DNA of 49,979 nucleotides from Henriciella sp. (GTDB lineage Bacteria > Pseudomonadota > Alphaproteobacteria > Caulobacterales > Hyphomonadaceae), in the NCBI GenBank assembly GCA_013214545.1, contig JABSQB010000017.1, positions 1 to 49,979 on the forward strand. The letters run 5' to 3'. The notes under the pieces are model-generated. The model was not told the origin of the DNA, did not search any database, and saw nothing but the letters and a program-made list of their open reading frames with translations. The position numbers were made by a program, and so were the translations under genes. Below, one piece after another: positions 8,083 through 15,441 of this stretch (positions within the stretch are counted from its first letter, which is position 1; the number at the start of each line of letters is the position of its first letter).

Positions 8083-9087
8083 TCATTCTCCTTTGTACGG
8101 GCGCGAGAGCAGCCGTGTCATTGCGTCGTTCACGGTCGATTGTCCGCTTAGGACCGCGTCAACGGCCTCGCAGATCGGCATTTCGACGTCATGGTTATGG
8201 GCGAGCGCGACCAATGCTGGCGCTGTGGCGACCCCCTCGGTGACAGCATTGCGCGACGCTAAAATTTCGTCGACGCTTTGGCCTTGGCCCAATGCAAGCC
8301 CGAAGCTCATATTGCGCGATTGGGGTGATGAACAGGTCAGCACTAGATCGCCTAGACCGCACAAGCCGGCCAGTGTCTCTGCGCGGCCGCCAATTGCGAC
8401 GCCCAAGCGGGTCATTTCCGCGAAACCTCGCGCAATCAACGCCGCATGCGCCGACTTTCCGAGCTGGAGCCCTTCGACAATGCCGCAGGCAATCGCCAAG
8501 ACGTTTTTCACGGCGCCTCCGATCTCGGCGCCGATTAGGTCGTCGGTCCAGTAGGGACGAAAGGCGGGCTGTCCGATACTGGACATCAATGTCGTCCCTA
8601 ATTGCTCGTCCTCGCAGGCGAGCGTCACGGCGGTTGGCAGGCCGCGGGCAACATCTGCCGCAAAGCTCGGACCTGACAGCACGGCCGGAATCGCCTGCGG
8701 AATGGATTCCTTAAGCACATCCGTCATGAGGCTGAGCGTGCTTCTCTCAATCCCTTTGGCGCACAATAAGACCGGGGTGCCGACGTCCACGTGAGGCGAA
8801 AGCGTTTCGAAGCTCGTGCGCGCGAACTGGGCCGGAACCACGGCGAGAATTGCCTGAGCTCCAGCCAGCGTCGCCATGTCCGTGCTCGCCTGCATTTTTG
8901 GTAATTCGTAGCCAGACAGGAATTGCGGATTGCCGTCGCCGTTTCGCAAAGCAGTCGCGACTTCTTCTTCGAGCGCCCAAACCGGCAGATTTAGGGGAGT
9001 GGATTCCTGTTTGGCGTACAATGACGCTGCGAGCGCTGTGCCCCAGGCACCCGCGCCCAGAATGCCAATGTGGGTAAACTCAGTCAC
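8083..9087 (-). CDS. gpsA: Glycerol-3-phosphate dehydrogenase [NAD(P)+]
   Basis: Makes sn-glycerol-3-phosphate from dihydroxyacetone phosphate for phospholipid synthesis. The Rossmann motif [12 protein letters not shown] is at the N-terminus. VLCAKGIER and [19 protein letters not shown] follow, and the catalytic-lysine region [14 protein letters not shown] lies near the middle. The C-terminal [16 protein letters not shown] motif is complete. Length is 334 residues from GTG 9087, which has a GTGGGG site upstream; GTG 9099 is possible but lacks a ribosome site. It leads the gpsA-yciI-ycgN operon and is divergent from a TetR gene. Confidence 0.94.
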   Translation of the reverse strand: MTEFTHIGILGAGAWGTALAASLYAKQESTPLNLPVWALEEEVATALRNGDGNPQFLSGYELPKMQASTDMATLAGAQAILAVVPAQFARTSFETLSPHVDVGTPVLLCAKGIERSTLSLMTDVLKESIPQAIPAVLSGPSFAADVARGLPTAVTLACEDEQLGTTLMSSIGQPAFRPYWTDDLIGAEIGGAVKNVLAIACGIVEGLQLGKSAHAALIARGFAEMTRLGVAIGGRAETLAGLCGLGDLVLTCSSPQSRNMSFGLALGQGQSVDEILASRNAVTEGVATAPALVALAHNHDVEMPICEAVDAVLSGQSTVNDAMTRLLSRPYKGE

Positions 9088-9116
9088 ACGATACCCCACA
9101 ACTGCGTGCGAAATTG

Positions 9117-9153
9117 AACAATTTGTTGATCATTCACACTTTTCCTTTATCTT
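9117..9153 (+). promoter_or_regulatory. Palindrome and promoter-like elements between gpsA and tetR
   Basis: AACAA-T-TTGTT (9117-9127) lies in the 66-base divergent gap. TTGATC (9126-9131) and TATCTT (9148-9153), 16 bases apart, resemble -35 and -10 elements reading toward the TetR gene. If used, transcription would begin near the ATG at 9160, giving a leaderless message. The palindrome would cover the -35 region and suits self-repression. This is a by-eye assignment. Confidence 0.35.
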
Positions 9154-9777
9154 ATGGGCATGAACGACAAAATCGATACCCGCGAGCAAATCCTTCACGC
9201 TGCTATGGACCGTATCAAGCATTATGGCTACGGCAAAACCACAATGGCCGAAATTGCCAGAGATTGCGGGATGTCTGCGGGCAATATCTACCGCTTCTTT
9301 GCTTCTAAGATCGACATCGCGGAAGCTATGGCGCGTAAGCTCAACATGGAAATCAACGCCCAAAACGCAGCATTGGCGCGTGGTCCAGGCACTGCCCCCG
9401 ATAAAATGCGGCGCTTTCACCACACCGCTTTGACGACGACATTTGAGAAATTGGATAATGACGCCAAAATCTTGGAAGTCGCCGAAGTGCTTTCTCACGA
9501 GCGTCCGACATTCGCGAATGAAGAGATGGCGCAGGAGCGCGTATATCTGGTCCAGATTCTGGAACAAGGCATCGCGGAAGGAAGCTTTGCGGCGATGGAA
9601 AACCCTAATTTCATTGCAGAAATGATGCAGTCCGCGACGATGAAGTTCCGCTATCCACAGCTCTGGTCGCGCTTGACGCTGCCGAAGCTGGAGCGTGAGC
9701 TAGAAGGTGTAATGGACATCATCCTGGCTGGGTTAAGCGTTCCTATCAAAACGCGTGAGTTATTGAACGCTAAATAA
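9154..9777 (+). CDS. TetR/AcrR family transcriptional regulator
   Basis: A 207-residue repressor-type protein. The N-terminal helix-turn-helix is clear (TREQILHAAMDRI, KTTMAEIARDCGMSAGNIYRFF). The C-terminal ligand domain is helical and not recognisable as to ligand. The family often represses itself and neighbouring genes; the divergent partner is gpsA, an unusual target, so regulation of distant genes is also possible. The ATG at 9160 (MNDKIDTREQ) is an alternative start and would suit a leaderless transcript. Confidence 0.88.
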   Translation: MGMNDKIDTREQILHAAMDRIKHYGYGKTTMAEIARDCGMSAGNIYRFFASKIDIAEAMARKLNMEINAQNAALARGPGTAPDKMRRFHHTALTTTFEKLDNDAKILEVAEVLSHERPTFANEEMAQERVYLVQILEQGIAEGSFAAMENPNFIAEMMQSATMKFRYPQLWSRLTLPKLERELEGVMDIILAGLSVPIKTRELLNAK

Positions 9778-9876
9778 TTTTCAAATCATTCATTGATTTT
9801 TGATTTTCGTGTCCTAAATTGAGGTTATGGGCAGCGTATGGTCGCTGTTCAAATGACGCAAAGAAGGACAAATCCC

Positions 9877-9993
9877 ATGCGTGTTTCCTCCCACAACGAA
9901 GCTCGTCAGGGCTTCCTCGCCGCCGCTCTTTCTGTTCCACTCGCCGTTTTCGGCGCCGCCCTTTCTGTGGGCCTGTTTGGTACAGTTGTATGA
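9877..9993 (+). CDS. Hydrophobic 38-residue small protein (hypothetical)
   Basis: A short open frame, ATG 9877 to TGA 9993, in the 278-base gap between the TetR gene and glmS. It has an AAGAAGGA ribosome site eight bases before the ATG. Possible promoter elements are TTGATT (9793-9798) and TAAATT (9815-9820), and a strong hairpin terminator follows eight bases after the stop. The product has a polar N-terminus (MRVSSHNEARQG) and then one continuous hydrophobic stretch (FLAAALSVPLAVFGAALSVG), long enough to span a membrane. It matches no family I know. The complete transcription-unit layout is the main reason to accept it. Confidence 0.5.
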   Translation: MRVSSHNEARQGFLAAALSVPLAVFGAALSVGLFGTVV

Positions 9994-10000
9994 GCCAGAA

Positions 10001-10041
10001 ATGCAAAGCCTGACCGTCAAGGACGGTCAGGCTGTTTGCAT
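10001..10041. terminator. Strong hairpin terminator, probably bidirectional
   Basis: AGCCTGACCGTC (10007-10018), loop AAG, and GACGGTCAGGCT (10022-10033) form a perfect 12-pair stem. Flanking TGCAA and TTGCA can extend it. It sits between the small ORF (+) and glmS (-). T-rich stretches on both sides are modest (TTCTTT on the plus strand, TTTGCATTTCT on the minus), so it probably ends transcription from both genes. Confidence 0.8.
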
Positions 10042-10055
10042 TCTTTAGGTCGCAC

Positions 10056-11891
10056 TTACTCGACCGTAACAGACTTCGCCAGATTGCGTGGTTGATCCAC
10101 GTCCGTGCCTTTCTCCACTGCGATGTGGTAGGCAAGAAGCTGAACTGGCAGAGAATATAAAATCGGTGCGATGAACGGATCGCAAGCTGGCATTTTTATA
10201 CCATAGGCCGGTGTGTCTCCCGCTTGCTCCAGGCCTTTTGCATCAGATATCAGCAAAACATTTCCGCGCCGCGCCGCGACCTCCTGCAAATTCGACAGAG
10301 ACTTGTCGAACAGGGTATCATGAGGCGCGACGAACACGACCGGCGTGTCTTCATCGATCAAAGCAATTGGCCCATGCTTCAGCTCCCCGCTGGCATAGCC
10401 TTCGGCGTGAATGTAGCTGATTTCTTTCAGCTTAAGTGCACCCTCAAGCGCGATCGGGTAGTGAACGCCGCGGCCGAGATAAATCACGTCGCGCGCCTTA
10501 GACAGATCATAAGCAAGCGCTGCGATGGGCTCGTCCAGCGCAAACCCTTCTGAGATCAAGCGCGGGACACCGCTCAGCGCATTGACCAGGCTTACCTCTT
10601 GTTCCCGGTCCAGAGTGCCGCGTGCCTTTCCGGCTGCAATGACGGCAGCTGCGAGCGCGCAGAGCTGCGCCGTGAAGGCCTTGGTTGATGCAACGCCAAT
10701 CTCGGGTCCTGCAAGCGTGGGAAGGACAAGATCCACCTCTCGGGCGATCGTAGACGTAGGCACATTGACCACCGCAGCTGTCTTAAGCCCCGCTTCCTTG
10801 CAGTAACGTAGCGCCGCCAAGGTGTCGGCGGTTTCACCTGATTGGCTGACGAAAAGCGCAAGTCCGCCAGATTTGGGCAGCGCAGGTTGGCGATAGCGAA
10901 ACTCGGATGCGATATCAGTTTTTACCGGCATATGGGCAATCTGTTCAAACCAGTACTCAGCAACGCAGGTGGCATAGTAGGCGGTGCCGCAGGCGACCAT
11001 GTGGAGATGCGTGATTTCACTCCAATCGATAGCGTTATCGTCCCCAGGCAATTCCACCATTTGTTCGAACGCGTTCACGTAGGCGCCAATCGTGCGGGCC
11101 GTACTGTCCGGCTGCTCGAAAATCTCTTTCTGCATGAAATGGCGATAATTGCCTTTTTCGACTGTTGCGCCGGCGGCCTGAACAATCGTCTCGGGGCGCC
11201 GTACTTCCGCGCCTGCCTCGTCGAAAATTGTGTAGCTCGTATGGCTCAGCACGCAGCAATCGCCTTCCTCGAGATAGACGACGCGATTGGTGAATGGAGC
11301 GACCGCCAAAGCGTCTGAACCGAGAAACATCTCACCGTCTCCGACGCCGATCACCAGAGGGGAGCCTTTTCGTGCACCGACCAGCAAGTCCTCGCGACCT
11401 TCAAACAGAATGCAAAGCGCAAATGCGCCTTCGAGATTGGATAAGGCCGACTTCACGGCGGCGACAGGATCAGCCCCAGCCGTCATGTTGGCGGAGATGA
11501 GATGCGCGACCGTTTCGGAATCTGTTTCTGTCTCGAACTTATGACCCTTTGCTTCGAGGTCACTGCGTAGGGTACGGAAGTTCTCGATGATTCCGTTGTG
11601 AACGAGGGCAACCGGGCCAGCGAAATGCGGGTGGGCATTACTGGTTGTGGCGGCTCCATGTGTCGCCCAACGGGTGTGGCCGATACCGGTGGCGCCTGAA
11701 ATTGGCTCTTCCTGCAATAGGGTCTGCAAGTTGCTGAGTTTACCCGCGGCGCGGCGGCGCCCGAGCTGTCCGTCATTCAGGGTCGCGATTCCGGCGCTGT
11801 CATAGCCTCGATATTCAAGCCGCTTCAGGGCTTCCATCGCGCGTTCAGCCGCCGATCCTTGCTTGCCCAGAATGCCGATAATCCCACACAT
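10056..11891 (-). CDS. glmS: Glutamine-fructose-6-phosphate aminotransferase (isomerising)
   Basis: First step of UDP-GlcNAc synthesis: glutamine and fructose-6-phosphate give glucosamine-6-phosphate. The start is set by MCGIIGILG, since the cysteine after the initiator Met is the glutaminase nucleophile; the frame opens four codons earlier. The N-terminal glutaminase domain has RWATHGAAT and HNGIIENF. The two SIS domains carry CGTAYYA, SQSGETADT, STKAFTAQ and the C-terminal AKSVTVE. The product is 611 residues, normal for the family. A GGAG site lies six bases before ATG 11891. The regulation is unknown; there is no sign of a glmS ribozyme. Confidence 0.96.
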   Translation of the reverse strand: MCGIIGILGKQGSAAERAMEALKRLEYRGYDSAGIATLNDGQLGRRRAAGKLSNLQTLLQEEPISGATGIGHTRWATHGAATTSNAHPHFAGPVALVHNGIIENFRTLRSDLEAKGHKFETETDSETVAHLISANMTAGADPVAAVKSALSNLEGAFALCILFEGREDLLVGARKGSPLVIGVGDGEMFLGSDALAVAPFTNRVVYLEEGDCCVLSHTSYTIFDEAGAEVRRPETIVQAAGATVEKGNYRHFMQKEIFEQPDSTARTIGAYVNAFEQMVELPGDDNAIDWSEITHLHMVACGTAYYATCVAEYWFEQIAHMPVKTDIASEFRYRQPALPKSGGLALFVSQSGETADTLAALRYCKEAGLKTAAVVNVPTSTIAREVDLVLPTLAGPEIGVASTKAFTAQLCALAAAVIAAGKARGTLDREQEVSLVNALSGVPRLISEGFALDEPIAALAYDLSKARDVIYLGRGVHYPIALEGALKLKEISYIHAEGYASGELKHGPIALIDEDTPVVFVAPHDTLFDKSLSNLQEVAARRGNVLLISDAKGLEQAGDTPAYGIKMPACDPFIAPILYSLPVQLLAYHIAVEKGTDVDQPRNLAKSVTVE

Positions 11892-11918
11892 ATAGTACTC
11901 CACTCAGAATTTGGTCGC

Positions 11919-11934
11919 GGGCTTCTCCTAGCCC
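11919..11934 (-). promoter_or_regulatory. Small leader hairpin presenting AGGAGA before glmS
   Basis: On the glmS strand, GGGCT-AGGAGA-AGCCC forms a five-pair stem whose loop is a near-perfect ribosome-binding sequence. It lies about 28 bases before the ATG, while the functional GGAG site is nearer the start. It may act as a ribosome standby site or a regulatory target, or it may be chance. Confidence 0.3.
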
Positions 11935-11997
11935 CGTGCTCGCCTTGTCGTCATTGCACATCCTATTTCTGATTGTGTCGAAGACAGGGGCTGAAAT

Positions 11998-12058
11998 GCG
12001 GACGAAAGGCGGACACGTAGCGGACGAGGGCTGAATGCACCGCGAACGAGCAGTGACC
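11998..12058. repeat. GCGGAC array at 11-bp spacing upstream of glmS
   Basis: GCGGAC occurs at 11998, 12009 and 12020, exactly 11 bases apart. In the same phase GCGAAC is at 12042 and GTGACC at 12053. The spacing is about one helical turn, so the motifs face one side of DNA. The array lies 107-168 bases upstream of the glmS start in a gene-free gap (11892-12128) and may be a regulator-binding array. The gap's other contents are a small hairpin and a terminator. Confidence 0.4.
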
Positions 12059-12070
12059 GCGAAACGACAC

Positions 12071-12095
12071 AAGGGGACCCGAATGGGGTCCCCTT
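12071..12095 (-). terminator. Hairpin terminator of the coiled-coil lipoprotein gene
   Basis: AAGGGGACCC (12071-12080), loop GAATG and GGGTCCCCTT (12086-12095) form a perfect ten-pair stem, 34 bases beyond the stop of the minus-strand lipoprotein gene. The T-run after the stem is weak, so termination may be partial. Confidence 0.65.
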
Positions 12096-12128
12096 GCTCA
12101 AACACTCAAGTTGAACGCTGATGCGTGT

Positions 12129-12665
12129 TTATGAGCCAGCAGCATCGCCGCCGGCGGCGCGGCAGCAACGAACCTGCATTTCCAGCACGCGGCTATTGAA
12201 GCGGCACTGCTCATTGTTCAACTCACGCAGGAAGGACAGACCGCCCGCACGATGCGTATAGCGGGTCTGGACACAGCCCATCACTGTGTAGCCTGGCTCA
12301 CATGACCCTGTGTCCGATTTCTGGACTGTGGTGGTCTTACAGTCGAGATCCTTCTCAGACAGGTACTCGGCCAGAGAATAGGCGGCATCAGCCCGGCTTT
12401 GCGCGGCATCAGCAGATGCCTGGGCGCTTGCAGCAGCCGCAGCAGCGCCGTCAGCGATCTGGCGCGCCTCGCCGAGGCTTAAATTCGTTTCAGAAAGCGC
12501 AGTCGTGTTGCCGTCAATCTGAACGTTCAGGCGGCAGACATCTTCAGACGCGCGGTCCGCATCTGCGCAATATTCTGCGACAGACATGTCAGCAGGAATG
12601 CCGGTGGCACAGCCCGCGAGTGTAAAAGCGAGCATACTGCCCGCAAGGATTGATTTCATACGCAT
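12129..12665 (-). CDS. Alanine-rich coiled-coil lipoprotein (hypothetical)
   Basis: A 178-residue lipoprotein with signal MKSILAGSMLAFTLAGC (lipobox LAGC). The middle is an Ala-rich helix (DGAAAAAASAQASADAAQSRADAAYSLA, seen as alternating AAS/ADAA units) like a short Lpp-type coiled coil. A cysteine-rich C-terminal region follows (CKTTTV, CEPGYTVMGC, QCRF, VRCC). No family is recognised. ATG 12665 has GAGAGGA upstream at good spacing; ATG 12695 in the same frame overlaps the stop of a possible 10-codon leader ORF. The gene is divergent from glmM. An outer-membrane location is inferred. Confidence 0.7.
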   Translation of the reverse strand: MRMKSILAGSMLAFTLAGCATGIPADMSVAEYCADADRASEDVCRLNVQIDGNTTALSETNLSLGEARQIADGAAAAAASAQASADAAQSRADAAYSLAEYLSEKDLDCKTTTVQKSDTGSCEPGYTVMGCVQTRYTHRAGGLSFLRELNNEQCRFNSRVLEMQVRCCRAAGGDAAGS

Positions 12666-12694
12666 TTTGCGTGTCCTCTCTTTTCCCCAACGCA

Positions 12695-12727
12695 TCACCT
12701 CATGCAGGTCATATGCCATGAAGCCAT
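12695..12727 (-). CDS. Possible 10-codon upstream ORF coupled to the lipoprotein gene
   Basis: ATG 12727 follows AAGGAAG at five bases and encodes MASWHMTCMR. Its TGA shares one base with an in-frame ATG (12695) of the lipoprotein gene (TGATG). This layout could couple or attenuate lipoprotein translation. No coding statistics can be drawn from ten codons. Confidence 0.35.
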   Translation of the reverse strand: MASWHMTCMR

Positions 12728-12740
12728 GAAAGCTTCCTTG

Positions 12741-12777
12741 GAAATTGCTGCAAAACTATGGCATTGCGCCTTTCAAG
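12741..12777 (-). promoter_or_regulatory. Upstream block shared with the 5.5-kb exported-protein gene (copy B)
   Basis: GAAATTGCTGCAAAAC (12741-12756) and ATTGCGCCTTTCAAG (12763-12777) match copy A at 6002-6054, with six bases between blocks in place of 21. Like copy A it precedes a minus-strand gene for an exported protein. It lies in the divergent gap before glmM, so either gene could use it. Confidence 0.35.
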
Positions 12778-12828
12778 ACCATCAGTAAACACTCGTACAA
12801 TTGAACGAGGCAAGGAAATAAGAGCATT

Positions 12829-14175
12829 ATGGCACGCAAATATTTCGGAACCGACGGAATCCGTGGCACTGCGAACACACCTCCCATGACTCCAGAGATC
12901 GCGATGCGGCTCGGAATGGCCGCTGGAAAGTACTTCAGAACCACGAGTCCAAGGCGTCATAGCGTGGTTATTGGCAAAGATACTCGCCTATCAGGATATA
13001 TGATTGAGCCGGCTTTGGTGGCCGGATTCACCTCTGTCGGGATGGATGTGACCCTTTTCGGGCCGCTTCCGACCCCTGGAGTCGCGATGATGACCCGGTC
13101 GCTGCGGGCTGATCTGGGGGTGATGATCTCGGCCAGCCATAACAGCTTTGAAGACAATGGAATCAAGCTTTTCGGGCCGAACGGGTACAAACTGTCTGAC
13201 GAAATCGAGCTCGAAATCGAGGCCCGAATGGATCGCGCGCTGGATGACAAGCTGGCGGCCCCGGATGCGCTCGGCCGGGCGAAACGCATTGATGATGCGC
13301 AGGCGCGCTATGTGGAAATCGTCAAAGCGAGCTTTCCGCGCCGCAAAAACCTCAAGGGCCTGCGCATTTGTATCGATTGTGCCAATGGCGCGGCCTACAA
13401 GGTGGCGCCTGCGGCCTTGTATGAGCTTGGCGCAGAAGTTTTCCCGATCGGTGTTGAGCCTAATGGTTTCAACATCAATCTTGAAGTTGGTTCTACCGAT
13501 ACCGCGGCTTTGAAAGAGGCCGTGCAGACCTATCGCGCCGATATCGGCATCGCGCTGGATGGCGACGCGGATCGCTGCATTATCATTGATGAGCAGGGCA
13601 ATGAAATCGACGGCGATCAACTGATCGGTCTGATTGCTGCCAACTGGAAATCAAAGGGACAACTCTCTCAGGCGGGCGTCGTCACGACCGTCATGTCCAA
13701 TCTCGGCCTGGAGCAGCATCTTGGAAATCTCGGCCTGGCATTGGAGCGCACAAAAGTCGGCGACCGTTACGTCGTCGAGCGCATGCGTGAGGGGGGCTTC
13801 AATCTCGGCGGCGAACAGTCCGGTCATATCGTAATGTCAGACTATTCGACCACCGGCGACGGCTTGATGGCAGCGTTACAAGTGCTCGCCGTCATGGTCG
13901 AAAAGGAAGAGCCGCTTTCCAAGATCGCGCATGTCTTTGATCCGGTGCCGCAGAAACTGGTTAATGTCCGTTTCAAATCAGGCGCACCTTTGGAAGAAGA
14001 TACGGTGAAAGACGCCATTGCAGCGGCGGAGAAATCACTGGGCAGCAAAGGGCGTCTCGTCATCCGAAAATCCGGCACCGAACCGCTCATCCGAGTGATG
14101 GCGGAGGCAACGGACGCCAAGTTGATGGATGATGCCGTTGAATCGGTGGCCGACGCGGTGCGCGCCGTCAGCTAA
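12829..14175 (+). CDS. glmM: Phosphoglucosamine mutase
   Basis: Interconverts glucosamine-6-phosphate and glucosamine-1-phosphate, the step after GlmS. The enzyme is 448 residues, the usual length. The N-terminus [11 protein letters not shown] is characteristic. The phosphoserine loop is [12 protein letters not shown] with catalytic Ser103, the Mg-binding loop is DGDADR (Asp244, Asp246, Asp248), the sugar loop is GGEQSGHI, and the phosphate loop is [12 protein letters not shown]. The stop codon overlaps the stop of the convergent ThiE-like gene by four bases. The closeness to glmS fits a shared cell-wall role, although they are on opposite strands. Confidence 0.96.
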   Translation: MARKYFGTDGIRGTANTPPMTPEIAMRLGMAAGKYFRTTSPRRHSVVIGKDTRLSGYMIEPALVAGFTSVGMDVTLFGPLPTPGVAMMTRSLRADLGVMISASHNSFEDNGIKLFGPNGYKLSDEIELEIEARMDRALDDKLAAPDALGRAKRIDDAQARYVEIVKASFPRRKNLKGLRICIDCANGAAYKVAPAALYELGAEVFPIGVEPNGFNINLEVGSTDTAALKEAVQTYRADIGIALDGDADRCIIIDEQGNEIDGDQLIGLIAANWKSKGQLSQAGVVTTVMSNLGLEQHLGNLGLALERTKVGDRYVVERMREGGFNLGGEQSGHIVMSDYSTTGDGLMAALQVLAVMVEKEEPLSKIAHVFDPVPQKLVNVRFKSGAPLEEDTVKDAIAAAEKSLGSKGRLVIRKSGTEPLIRVMAEATDAKLMDDAVESVADAVRAVS

Positions 14176-14783
14176 ACAAAGCCCTCAATCGCTGCGATCC
14201 CGGCGAAATCAGCGACGCAGCCCGCATTTGCGGTGTTCACACCCCCGAGCGCATAGGTCGGCATCGGCGCGGCCTTTGTCCAGCAGCGAAACCGCGTAGG
14301 TCCTAAGGGGGGTGAGGCACTCGGACTGTTCGACGGAAACACGGTTGAGACGAGCGCCGCATCCAGGCCCGCCTTGTAAGCAGCGCGAATAGCCTGGGGC
14401 GAATGCGCACTGGCGGTCTGAAGCGCAAACTTGCCGAGATGCTGCAAGGACTCGCTCAGACGCGCTTCGGGCCAGTGCACGCCATCCGCGCCCGTAGCCA
14501 GCGCCAGTTCGGAGTCCGCTGCCACGAGAAAACACAAGCCGCGATCAGAACACACGTCTGCGAGTTGCCCGGCAACGCTGTGCCGATCGGCAGCGCCAAA
14601 GTGACGATAGATCACGCCCGCGCCGACGGGCAGCGTGCGGGCTACGCTTACCGGGTCGGGTGTTCGAGCGGGATCAGTGAGAAACAGGAGTGGGGGGAGG
14701 TGCGCCGGAAAATGCCGCTGGACCTGCCGGGCGACGGAACGCCACTTGCGGGCAGCGGCAGCTTGGTGTTTCAACCCGGTCAT
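14172..14783 (-). CDS. ThiE/TenI family protein (thiamine phosphate synthase-like)
   Basis: A 203-residue TIM-barrel-like protein. It resembles the alphaproteobacterial short ThiE group: [16 protein letters not shown] at the start, GADGVHWPE in place of the usual GADGVHLGQ, then [21 protein letters not shown] and [16 protein letters not shown] for the phosphate-loop region, and ALGGVNTAN near the end. Several motifs of true thiamine phosphate synthases are altered, so the reaction is uncertain. The ATG at 14783 overlaps the yggS ATG head to head (CATG). An earlier start up to 14831 would overlap yggS. Confidence 0.7.
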   Translation of the reverse strand: MTGLKHQAAAARKWRSVARQVQRHFPAHLPPLLFLTDPARTPDPVSVARTLPVGAGVIYRHFGAADRHSVAGQLADVCSDRGLCFLVAADSELALATGADGVHWPEARLSESLQHLGKFALQTASAHSPQAIRAAYKAGLDAALVSTVFPSNSPSASPPLGPTRFRCWTKAAPMPTYALGGVNTANAGCVADFAGIAAIEGFV

Positions 14784-15441
14784 GAGTTCAGATACACAGC
14801 CAGGTTCCATCCGCGAAGCCCGAAACAGCATTCTCGCCGAAATTGGCGACGCTGTAACTCTGGTGGCCGCCTCGAAACGTCAGCCCGACGACCGGATCGA
14901 CGACGCGCTTGCGGCCGGGCAACGTGTGTTCGGCGAAAACCGTGTGCAGGAAGCACAAGAACGGTGGGGCGATCGCCTCGCCCAGTTTGAGGATCTCGAG
15001 CTTCGTCTGATCGGGCCGCTGCAAACCAACAAAGCCGAAGACGCCGTGAAGCTCTTTCACGTGATCGAGACGCTCGATCGAGAAAAACTGCTCAAGGCTC
15101 TGACCAAGGGCGTTGAAAAGACCGGCGCGTCGGCGCCCGATCTGTTTATCCAGGTCAATACCGGCGATGAACCGCAAAAGGGTGGGGTGAGTGTTGCGGG
15201 GCTATCTGAATTGATCACGACGACTCGCGATCTCTACCCGGGGCGCTTGCTCGGCCTGATGTGCATTCCTCCGGCAGATGAGCCCGCGGCGCCGCACTTT
15301 GCTTTGCTCAAAAAGCTCGCTGATGCGCATGACTTGCCTCAGGTGAGTATGGGCATGAGCGGCGACTATGCGCTCGCGGCCCGGCTCGGGGCAACGCATG
15401 TCCGGGTTGGCACGGCCTTTTTCGGCGCGCGGGAGACTTAA
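14782..15441 (+). CDS. YggS family pyridoxal-phosphate-binding protein
   Basis: A 219-residue PLP-homeostasis protein (PROSC/YggS). The PLP lysine is near residue 32 in LVAASKRQPDD. GENRVQEAQERW, IGPLQTNKAEDAV and the QVNTGDEPQKGGV segment are family signatures, and MGMSGDYALAARLGATHVRVGTAFFGAR completes the barrel. The ATG at 14782 gives the usual N-terminus. It shares CATG with the divergent ThiE-like gene, and no ribosome site is apparent. The frame upstream to 14635 is antisense to the ThiE-like gene and is rejected. Confidence 0.9.
   Translation: MSSDTQPGSIREARNSILAEIGDAVTLVAASKRQPDDRIDDALAAGQRVFGENRVQEAQERWGDRLAQFEDLELRLIGPLQTNKAEDAVKLFHVIETLDREKLLKALTKGVEKTGASAPDLFIQVNTGDEPQKGGVSVAGLSELITTTRDLYPGRLLGLMCIPPADEPAAPHFALLKKLADAHDLPQVSMGMSGDYALAARLGATHVRVGTAFFGARET

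Noticed and set aside
11892-12070. Possible glmS ribozyme or glucosamine-6-phosphate riboswitch upstream of glmS
   Set aside because: No pseudoknotted core of the glmS ribozyme can be recognised, and the element is typical of Gram-positive bacteria. Only a small hairpin and the GCGGAC array are visible.
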